Assembly: GCA_020636645.1 (NCBI GenBank)
Contig: JACJXO010000002.1
Span: 1 to 64,000, forward strand
Length of the DNA: 64,000 nucleotides
Direction: 5' to 3'
Source: Chitinophagales bacterium
Lineage (GTDB): Bacteria; Bacteroidota; Bacteroidia; Chitinophagales; BACL12
Shown here: piece after piece, positions 24,947 through 32,027 of the stretch
Numbering within the stretch: the first letter of the stretch is position 1
How the letters are laid out: the number at the start of each line of letters is the position of its first letter
Notes under the pieces: generated by a model
Seen by the model: the letters and a program-made list of their open reading frames with translations, nothing else
Databases searched by the model: none
Told to the model about the DNA's origin: nothing
Program-made: the position numbers and the translations under genes

Positions 24947-26446
24947 ATGATCTCTGAAAGGGCCAGCGGCATCTTATTACATCCCACCTCTCTGCCGGGC
25001 AAACACGGCATCGGTTCTCTGGGAAAAGCAGCATTCGGTTTTGTGGATTTTCTGGTACAGGCGAAGCAGCGGTACTGGCAGATACTGCCCCTGGGGCCCA
25101 CGGGTTACGGCGACAGTCCCTACCAGTGCTTCAGCTCCAAAGCGGGCAATCCCTATCTCATAGATCTGGACCTGCTGGCGGAACAAGGGTTGCTGGAAGC
25201 CGATGAACTGCCAGTGAGCGGTGCCTTCGGTATGACGAAGGTGGACTACGGAAAGGTGATCGACATGAAACTGAACCTGCTGGCGAAGGCAGAAAAGCGT
25301 TTCCGCGAACAGGACGATCAGGTGAGAAAAGAACGCTACCACCAGTTCGTAGAGATCAACCGCTACTGGCTGGATCCGTATGCGCTGTTCATGGCATTGA
25401 AGGAAAAGTTTGGCAAAAAGCCCTGGTACGAATGGCCGCATGACTACATGATGCACCAGGAGTCGGTATTAGGTCCCGCCCGTGAAGAGCTGGCCGCTGC
25501 CATCGATTTCCACCGCTACCTGCAGTATGAGTTTTTCAACCAGTGGATGGCGGTGAAGGAGTATGCCAACAACAAAGGTGTTTTAATTATAGGAGATATT
25601 CCTATCTATGTAGCGATGGACAGTGCCGATACCTGGTCCAACACCGGACTGTTCCAGTTCGACGAACAGAAAAAACCCATCGCAGTAGGTGGTGTACCGC
25701 CCGATTATTTCAGCAAGACCGGTCAGCTTTGGGGCAATCCGCTCTTCAACTGGGAGCCGATGATCCACGATGATTTCGGCTGGTGGCGTGACAGGATCCG
25801 CACGAGCCTGGTCCTGTTCGACCTGGTGCGCATCGACCACTTCCGGGGCTTTGCCGGCTACTGGGCAGTTCCCTACGGCGAAGAGACCGCCATCAACGGC
25901 AGCTGGAAGGATGCACCGGGTATGGCTTTGTTCGACAGCATCCGCAGGCATTTGGGCGACCTCCCCATCATCGCCGAAGACCTGGGTGTCATCACACCCG
26001 ATGTGGCTGCTCTCCGCGATAATTTCCAGCTACCGGGTATGAAGATCCTGCAGTTCGCATTTGACTCGGCAGAAGAGAACGATTTCATTCCGCATACCTA
26101 CCACAAGAACTGCCTGGTCTATACCGGTTCGCACGACAATGACACGTCGAAGGGCTGGTTCAAAACAGCGAAGGCAGCAGACAAACAATACTGCCTGGAT
26201 TATTGTAAAGGAACGCAGCGCACTATCCACTGGGACCTGATGCGAACCGCCTGGGCCTCTGTGGCCAATACAGCCATCGCACCGATGCAGGATGTGTTAG
26301 GCTTAGGCACCAACGCCCGCATGAACCTGCCAGGAAAAGCAGATGGCAACTGGCAGTGGCGTATGAAGGAAGAAGATCTGACAGGTGCGCTGGCAGCAAA
26401 GCTGGCGGCGATGACGAAAACGTATGGGAGGATAGTTGGCGGTTGA
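24947..26446 (+). CDS. malQ: 4-alpha-glucanotransferase (amylomaltase, GH77)
   Basis: A 499-residue cytosolic enzyme that transfers alpha-1,4-glucan segments between malto-oligosaccharides, releasing glucose. GH77 hallmarks are visible: start region GILLHPTSLPGKHGIGSLG, substrate loop residues in GDSPYQCFSSKAGNPYLIDL (57-74), RIDHFRG with nucleophile D297, IIAEDLGVITPDV with acid/base E344, and YTGSHDNDT with D397. Length equals the short bacterial MalQ type without N-terminal CBM20s. It has no signal peptide. It stands alone between repeat-rich intergenic regions and convergent to an SLC45-like transporter, fitting cytosolic breakdown of imported maltodextrins. Confidence 0.96.
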   Translation: MISERASGILLHPTSLPGKHGIGSLGKAAFGFVDFLVQAKQRYWQILPLGPTGYGDSPYQCFSSKAGNPYLIDLDLLAEQGLLEADELPVSGAFGMTKVDYGKVIDMKLNLLAKAEKRFREQDDQVRKERYHQFVEINRYWLDPYALFMALKEKFGKKPWYEWPHDYMMHQESVLGPAREELAAAIDFHRYLQYEFFNQWMAVKEYANNKGVLIIGDIPIYVAMDSADTWSNTGLFQFDEQKKPIAVGGVPPDYFSKTGQLWGNPLFNWEPMIHDDFGWWRDRIRTSLVLFDLVRIDHFRGFAGYWAVPYGEETAINGSWKDAPGMALFDSIRRHLGDLPIIAEDLGVITPDVAALRDNFQLPGMKILQFAFDSAEENDFIPHTYHKNCLVYTGSHDNDTSKGWFKTAKAADKQYCLDYCKGTQRTIHWDLMRTAWASVANTAIAPMQDVLGLGTNARMNLPGKADGNWQWRMKEEDLTGALAAKLAAMTKTYGRIVGG

Positions 26447-26724
26447 GGGTAAGGCGGAGTTCGGAAGGCGAAAAGCGGAATGAAGCTTAGCCACTACCTA
26501 TTGGATCACGTGATCCTCTGAGCCTTTGTCTTGTCGCTTCGTTTTAATTGTCACGGGCAACATTCATGGAATGTTTTTCTGATCATGTATAGTCAAAACA
26601 AAACGCAGCGGGTGTTACGAAGCGGCCGTGCACGCTGCGTTAAAATTGATACAGGTCCGGGTATATTATTATGAATTTGAGACGCTACCACTTGCCAACT
26701 GCCAATCGCCCACTGCCAACTGAA
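26447..26724. other. Intergenic region between malQ and the MFS gene with word repeats and a palindrome
   Basis: No gene. Contents: a GGAGTTCGGAAGGCG-type run (26457-26482) that is the inverse of the TTCCG words upstream of malQ; a perfect 14-base palindrome GGATCACGTGATCC at 26503-26516; a terminator-like hairpin; and an iterated word run of TGCCAACTGCCAATCGCCC type (26693-26720). Confidence 0.6.
26593..26641 (-). terminator. Probable terminator of the minus-strand MFS gene
   Basis: A 9-bp perfect stem AACGCAGCG/CGCTGCGTT (26602-26610 with 26633-26641) with a long 22-base loop; on the minus strand it is followed by TTTTGTTTTGAC. The long loop lowers confidence. Confidence 0.5.
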
Positions 26725-28170
26725 TCAATGTCCGCTCTTCGTCATATCCATCGCCACTTCATCGGGTTTCTGTTCCTTCACCATGCTCCAGGCAAGGGCG
26801 CTGATGCCCAGACATACCGCACAGATGAGGAAGGTGATGCGCTTGTCTTCGGCACCGCTTAAATACTCACCCACACCCAGACTTGCTACGAGTTGTGGTA
26901 ATACCACGCTAAGGTTGAAGAGTCCCATGAACAGCCCCATCTTTTTCTTATCCACCTTGTGCGACATGATGGCGAACGGCAGGCTCACTGTGGCTGCCCA
27001 ACCAATACCCAGTACCGCCATGCAGATGTAGATGATGGTAGGTGTGGAACCCAGGAAAAACAAGCCGAGGTAGCCCACCGCCATGATGGCAATGCACATC
27101 AAATGGGTGCGCACCCGGCCGATGTTTCTGGTAATGGGTTCAAGAATAAAGGCGGGTAACACCGCGGCTACGCCATTCAGAATGAGAAAGGAAATATCGA
27201 TCACGCTGCCCACCTGGTCGTTGTTCAGATCGGGCAGACGATACTGCAGAAAGGCGAACATGTAGATGAACATGGTCTGCACGCCGATCCAGGTAAAGCT
27301 GTGTGCCGCCAGTACTTTTTTGAATCCGATGAGTCCGGCTTCTGCATGTGACTTACCCGTTTCTTTCAGGCGAAGAGAATCGATGATAAAATAGATGGTC
27401 AGGATGCCGCAGATGATCTCCATATAGTGATGACTCACCTCGATCTCCATGATGCGCACCGGAATGCGGTAGATGGCATAGATCAGAAATCCCCACAGCG
27501 GTTTGATGGCCATGAATCCTTCCATGAAACCATTGCCGTCCTTTTTGGTCTCTTCAAAATCTCGCGGTTCTTTGATGAAGAAAGGCGGAATGACCGTGAA
27601 GAGTAATACAAGACCGGCGCCGAAGTAGATCAGAAAGTATTTTCCCATGACCGCACCGATCACATAAGCCAGCATACCAAAAGTGCCGCTGATGGTCTGC
27701 ATCCAGGTATAGCCCTTGGTACGTTCCACACCCTCCGGGGTCACATCGGCAATGATGGAACGGGTGGGATTGAAGCCCACGTTCACGCTCAGGTCCAGGG
27801 CCAGAGCCACCGCAATGGCCACCCCTAATATTCCTTCAATACCCAGGTCTCTGGAGATGATGTCGAGGTTGGGCAATGCCAGCAAACTCAGTGCAGCCAA
27901 TATGCCGCCCAAAACAATGAACGGCCTGCGTCTGCCACCCCAGAACCAGGTATTGTCGCTCCACACCCCGAAGATGACCTGGCCGAAGATCCCCGCAATG
28001 GGACCAGCCGCCCATACCAGTCCGATCTCATCGATGGCCAGTCCGTATTTCGTGCTCAACAGCCAACTCAGGGCGGAGATCTGAATACTGAGTGCGAAGC
28101 CCATGGCCGTTGCCGGCAGGGACAACAGTGCATAAAAGGAGTTGGAGAGTTTTTGCTGGATGGATAGCAT
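26725..28170 (-). CDS. MFS sugar transporter, SLC45/maltose-like
   Basis: A 481-residue inner-membrane major facilitator with about 12 membrane segments. The motif between helices 2 and 3, GVWSDNTWFWGGRRRPFIVLG, is typical of the SLC45/GPH-like group that carries sucrose or maltose with protons. The position beside malQ suggests transport of maltose, glucose or short maltodextrins released by the periplasmic amylase. It is divergent from a second, distantly similar carrier, with only 98 bases between start codons, so the two may be co-regulated. Substrate is inferred. Confidence 0.85.
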   Translation of the reverse strand: MLSIQQKLSNSFYALLSLPATAMGFALSIQISALSWLLSTKYGLAIDEIGLVWAAGPIAGIFGQVIFGVWSDNTWFWGGRRRPFIVLGGILAALSLLALPNLDIISRDLGIEGILGVAIAVALALDLSVNVGFNPTRSIIADVTPEGVERTKGYTWMQTISGTFGMLAYVIGAVMGKYFLIYFGAGLVLLFTVIPPFFIKEPRDFEETKKDGNGFMEGFMAIKPLWGFLIYAIYRIPVRIMEIEVSHHYMEIICGILTIYFIIDSLRLKETGKSHAEAGLIGFKKVLAAHSFTWIGVQTMFIYMFAFLQYRLPDLNNDQVGSVIDISFLILNGVAAVLPAFILEPITRNIGRVRTHLMCIAIMAVGYLGLFFLGSTPTIIYICMAVLGIGWAATVSLPFAIMSHKVDKKKMGLFMGLFNLSVVLPQLVASLGVGEYLSGAEDKRITFLICAVCLGISALAWSMVKEQKPDEVAMDMTKSGH

Positions 28171-28268
28171 GTGCGATCGTTTTGGTGTGACCCCTTGAGG
28201 TATCAGGTCAATTCTATCGGATTTGCAATGTAATAGTTTTTCTAATTTTCACACCTCAAATAAGCAGC

Positions 28269-29612
28269 ATGCGGGAAAAACCAAGACTGAGTTTCTGGCA
28301 GATATGGAACATGAGCTTCGGCTTTCTGGGCATTCAGTTCGGCTTTGCCCTGCAGAACGGAAATGCTTCTGCCATCCTGCAGAATTTTGGTGCAGACGTG
28401 CATCACCTGAGCTGGTTCTGGCTGGTGGCACCGCTTACAGGGATGGTGGTACAACCCATCATCGGGCATTACAGTGACCACACCTGGAACCGACTCGGCA
28501 GAAGAAAACCGTATTTCCTGATCGGTACCATTTTGTGTTGCATCGCTCTGGTATTGCTGCCCAATTCATCGGCATTTATGACCGGTAAAGCAGCCCTGCT
28601 GATCGGGGCCGGATTTCTCATGATCATGGATGCCAGCATCAATGTGGCCATGGAACCTTTCCGGGCGCTGGTGGCCGACAACCTGCCTGATAATCAGCGA
28701 ACACTGGGCTTTTCCATTCAGACCTTTCTTATTGGTATCGGTGCGGTTGCCGGAAGCTGGTTACCCTATGTGCTGGCCAACTATTTTGGTGTATCTGATT
28801 CCGCTCCGGCCGGACAGGTGGCAGACAATGTGATCTTCAGTTTCTATACAGGTGCCATTGTATTCTTTGGCGCCATCATGGTGACCATCCTATTTGCCAA
28901 AGAGTATCCGCCTGCCGAGTATGAAGAGTACCACGGCAAGCCGAAGAACGAACACAGCGGTCTGCGACAGATCTTCACGGATTTCGGTCGGATGCCTGTC
29001 ACCATGCGCCAACTCGGACTGGTGCAGTTCTTCAGCTGGTTCGCCTTGTTCGGCATGTGGGTGTTCACCACACCCGCCATCGCCCATCATATTTATGGCC
29101 TTCCGATCGATGATACATCGAGTGATACCTTCCGCAAAGCCGGCACCTGGGTAGGTGTCATCTTTGGTGTGTACAACGGGGTGAGTGCTATATACGCTTT
29201 GTTCCTGCCGGCCATCGCCAGGAAGCTGGGCAGAAAACTGACGCATGCATTATCCCTCTCTGCAGGTGGTGTCGGATTGTTGTCCATGTACTTTGTGCAT
29301 GATCCCAATATGCTCATCGTATCCATGATCGGTGTTGGTCTGGCATGGGCATCAATCCTCGCCATGCCGTACGCCATTCTTGCCGGGTCCATCCCCGCAG
29401 GGAAAATGGGCATCTATATGGGGCTGTTCAATTTCTTCATCACCTTCCCGCAGATCATCAACGGGGTGTTTGGCGGACCGATCGTGCACGCCCTCTATAA
29501 TGACAATGCCATTTATGCCATTGTGATGTCGGGCATCTTCATGTTCTGTGCAGCCATCTCTGTGCTGTATGTGCAGGATAAGACTGATATCAGGCTGAGC
29601 AGGAAAAGCTGA
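28269..29612 (+). CDS. MFS sugar transporter, SLC45/maltose-like (second copy)
   Basis: A 447-residue inner-membrane carrier with about 12 membrane segments and the motif GHYSDHTWNRLGRRKPYFLIG, matching the neighbouring carrier in the same place. The N terminus (SFWQIWNMSFGFLGIQFGFALQ) is characteristic of Bacteroidota maltose-type MFS transporters. The two paralogues are clearly diverged and may differ in substrate or affinity. Its stop codon is fused to that of the convergent gene through TGATCA. Confidence 0.86.
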   Translation: MREKPRLSFWQIWNMSFGFLGIQFGFALQNGNASAILQNFGADVHHLSWFWLVAPLTGMVVQPIIGHYSDHTWNRLGRRKPYFLIGTILCCIALVLLPNSSAFMTGKAALLIGAGFLMIMDASINVAMEPFRALVADNLPDNQRTLGFSIQTFLIGIGAVAGSWLPYVLANYFGVSDSAPAGQVADNVIFSFYTGAIVFFGAIMVTILFAKEYPPAEYEEYHGKPKNEHSGLRQIFTDFGRMPVTMRQLGLVQFFSWFALFGMWVFTTPAIAHHIYGLPIDDTSSDTFRKAGTWVGVIFGVYNGVSAIYALFLPAIARKLGRKLTHALSLSAGGVGLLSMYFVHDPNMLIVSMIGVGLAWASILAMPYAILAGSIPAGKMGIYMGLFNFFITFPQIINGVFGGPIVHALYNDNAIYAIVMSGIFMFCAAISVLYVQDKTDIRLSRKS

Positions 29613-30215
29613 TCAGGGTTTGAAGCGCTTTGGTCCGGGACTGTACATCAGCCCGGCGTGCAGAAACAAACCTGACCAGGAGGTCACTTCACCATAGGAT
29701 GCATAGGCAGGACTGTAGTTCAGCCGATAGGATGGAGACAGAATGAATAGCACTTTCTTGCTAATGGGACGGCCAATTACTACGGCAGGTTCAATACCCC
29801 ACTGATAGACCCAGGAGTCATCTACCGGGATGGCTGCGTGAACAGAGTTGATGTCCACACTCAGGTACCATTTGTTGGTGATGTAGGTGACATCTTCGGC
29901 TGTCTGCGCCTTGATAAAACCCGAGGGTTTCATGAAGACACCGGAGATGCCGGCCGTGACAGAAGGGTGTCCAGCCCATACATCCTGCACAAAGGATGCC
30001 CCGATATTATAGCGGAAACGGAGGATACCCAGGTTGTTGGAATAGATGAAGCGACCTTCATAGGCAGCAGGCAGTTTCAGCTCTGCATAGTTGTTCTCCG
30101 TTACGCCGGCTGCAGCACCACCGGTCAGGAAGTAAGTGGCCTGCCCCAGGGTCATACCGGCCATTCCGATCAGGAATATCATCAGATACAAACGCATGCC
30201 GAAAGGTAACGTCAT
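29613..30215 (-). CDS. Hypothetical exported protein, probable outer-membrane barrel
   Basis: A 200-residue protein with a signal peptide (about 1-25, LYLMIFLIGMAGMTLGQ) and alternating beta-strand segments ending with a short basic tail. I do not recognise the family. The start at 30215 (or the Met at 30197) gives a proper signal peptide; the reading frame continues upstream but that part is basic, non-hydrophobic and unlikely to be translated. Small beta-rich envelope proteins of this kind are common in Bacteroidota. Its neighbours give no functional hint. Confidence 0.6.
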   Translation of the reverse strand: MTLPFGMRLYLMIFLIGMAGMTLGQATYFLTGGAAAGVTENNYAELKLPAAYEGRFIYSNNLGILRFRYNIGASFVQDVWAGHPSVTAGISGVFMKPSGFIKAQTAEDVTYITNKWYLSVDINSVHAAIPVDDSWVYQWGIEPAVVIGRPISKKVLFILSPSYRLNYSPAYASYGEVTSWSGLFLHAGLMYSPGPKRFKP

Positions 30216-30521
30216 TTTGCGTGGTTGTGGTATGAATATTCCAGAACATGATTTGCGGTACCTCGTGCTCTTTGGTTTTGTTTCGAAGTAGGAAGAACCA
30301 ATTACGATAGTTATCCGGATTGATCTTAAGTGTAGAGGTAGTTTGCAAAATGCTGGATAATCTGCCAATTAGATGGAGACTCCGGCTCGGGGGCCGGAGA
30401 GACATGAGGGGATTGAGTGTTTCCATTTTAGATACCCACATTACCAGATAGGAACTCTGTGAGGATAAAAGAAAAATGGGAAGCCCACAGGCCTCCCATT
30501 TTATGATTGGTTATTATAGAA
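30216..30521. other. 306-base intergenic region with a hairpin and a terminator
   Basis: No gene. It contains a GC hairpin CTCCGGC/GCCGGAG (30380-30386 with 30393-30399) about 165 bases upstream of the hypothetical gene, the word GGAACTCTGTG (30451-30461) also present in the hairpin after gapN, and the YceI terminator. Confidence 0.55.
30464..30502 (-). terminator. Rho-independent terminator of the pirin-yceI operon
   Basis: On the minus strand a 13-bp stem with one mismatch (AAAATGGGAGGCC type, 30490-30502 with 30473-30485) is followed by TTTTTCTTTTATC. It lies just after the YceI-family stop codon. Confidence 0.85.
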
Positions 30522-31073
30522 TTATGCCTGCTTCATCAGTTGCACTTCACAGTTGATGCGCACATCTTCTGCTACCAGTACGCCACCGGCTTCGAGGGCT
30601 GCATTCCAGTTGAGTCCCCACTCCTTGCGGTTGATCTTTCCGCTGATGGTGAAACCACCCTTGGTGTTGCCCCACGGGTCTTTACCAAAACCACCTACCT
30701 CTACATTCAGGGTCACCGGCTTCTCGATCCCGCGGATGTTCAGGTTACCGGTCATCCGGTAGCTCTCGTCATCTACTTTTTCGAAAGAGGTACTGGTAAA
30801 GGTCATTTCCGGGTGATTCTCACTGTCGAAGAAGTCTGCACTGCGCAGGTGGTTGTCGCGGTCTGCCACGCCGGTGTTGACACTTGAGGTCTTCGCAGTA
30901 AAGCTTACCTGTGAGTTTTCGAAGTTTTCTTCATCGATGTCGGCCGTAACACTGTAATCTTCAAACTTACCGGTTACGTTGGTCACCATCATGTGTTTTA
31001 CCTTGAAGGTGATCTCAGAATGGGTCACATCAAGTGCCCATACTGCTTTCTGCATTGTTGATTGTTCGCTCAT
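30522..31073 (-). CDS. YceI-family protein
   Basis: A 183-residue lipocalin-like beta-barrel protein of the YceI family, which binds long apolar molecules such as isoprenoid quinones. Typical segments are WALDVTHSEITFKVKHMMVTNVTGKF near the N terminus, ADFFDSENHPEMTFTSTSFEKV in the middle, and INRKEWGLNWN near the end. There is no signal peptide, so this copy is probably cytosolic, unlike the periplasmic E. coli protein. It follows a pirin gene by 17 bases in one operon, a frequent arrangement that suggests a redox or stress link (inference). Confidence 0.92.
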   Translation of the reverse strand: MSEQSTMQKAVWALDVTHSEITFKVKHMMVTNVTGKFEDYSVTADIDEENFENSQVSFTAKTSSVNTGVADRDNHLRSADFFDSENHPEMTFTSTSFEKVDDESYRMTGNLNIRGIEKPVTLNVEVGGFGKDPWGNTKGGFTISGKINRKEWGLNWNAALEAGGVLVAEDVRINCEVQLMKQA

Positions 31074-31090
31074 ATTTTATTGATTTGGTT

Positions 31091-31843
31091 TTAATATGTA
31101 AAGGTCATGGGTACTTCCATCAGCAGGATCTCAGAGCCGTCTTCCAGCGATTCCAGTTCGATGTTGGTCACGTCGCTGATACCTGCGGCATCTCTGCGTC
31201 CGAGTTCCTTTCCATGAACACGGAAGCTACCTTCCAGCACAAAAGCATAGATTCCGTTGCCCGGCTTATTCAATGTATGGCCAAAGGCCTGATCCTTGTC
31301 GAAATGTCCAAGATGGAACCAGGCGTCCTGGTGGATCCAGACACCTTCATCGTTTGCGTTGGGCGACAGGATCTGTTGCAGCTTGTTGTGTCTTGCTGCC
31401 GGATCCAGGGTGATCTGGTCATACCGAGGTGCTACATTCCTTTTATTAGGAAACACCCAGATCTGCAGGAACTTCACTTCCTTGTCTGCATTCTTATTGT
31501 ATTCGCTGTGCTGCACCCCGGTGCCGGCACTCATGACCTGAATATCGCCATGGCGTATCACCGTGGTATTACCCATGCTGTCGCGGTGTTCCAGATCGCC
31601 CGACAAGGGGATGCTGATGATCTCCATATTATCATGCGGGTGCGTACCGAATCCCATACCGGCAGCTACGGTATCATCATTCAGTACCCGCAGGGCACCA
31701 AAGTGTACCTTGTCAGGATCATAGTAACCTGCAAAACTGAAACTATGATAAGAATCCAGCCAGCCGTGTTGGGCATGTCCTCTCTCTCTGGCGGGATGCA
31801 GAATAATATGTCCGCTTGCTGTTTCCATAAAGTCAGTTTTCAT
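31091..31843 (-). CDS. Pirin-family bicupin protein
   Basis: A 250-residue bicupin. The pirin signature is clear: GHAQHGWLDSYHSFSFAGYYDP, then VLNDDTVAAGMGFGTHPHDNMEI. Metal ligands are expected at H68, H70, H112 and E114. E. coli YhhW and human pirin of this family show quercetin 2,3-dioxygenase activity, while other members act as regulatory partners; this one's role is unknown. It is the first gene of the pirin-yceI operon, with a -7 box TACCTTTA 42 bases upstream. Confidence 0.93.
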   Translation of the reverse strand: MKTDFMETASGHIILHPARERGHAQHGWLDSYHSFSFAGYYDPDKVHFGALRVLNDDTVAAGMGFGTHPHDNMEIISIPLSGDLEHRDSMGNTTVIRHGDIQVMSAGTGVQHSEYNKNADKEVKFLQIWVFPNKRNVAPRYDQITLDPAARHNKLQQILSPNANDEGVWIHQDAWFHLGHFDKDQAFGHTLNKPGNGIYAFVLEGSFRVHGKELGRRDAAGISDVTNIELESLEDGSEILLMEVPMTFTY

Positions 31844-31885
31844 GAAACGTTAGCACAATTACATAGTTCATGCATGAATACGATG

Positions 31886-31893
31886 TAAAGGTA
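31886..31893 (-). promoter_or_regulatory. Candidate -7 box (TACCTTTA) for pirin-yceI
   Basis: A one-mismatch TAnnTTTG box on the minus strand, giving a leader of about 36-40 bases before the pirin ATG. Confidence 0.4.
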
Positions 31894-32027
31894 GAATGGT
31901 GATGCAGCGGCTGCATTGAACTAGATTAAGAAAGGTGGATGGTATGAAGATGGAAGTTGAAAGTGGGGGTGCCGAAGCCTGTTTTTAAGAATAATCTCAT
32001 ATTCCTTAACTTGGTATTCTGAGGCCT

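Noticed and set aside
30216..30368. 51-residue extension of the hypothetical gene at 29613
   Set aside because: The extension is basic and non-hydrophobic and would bury the signal peptide inside the protein.
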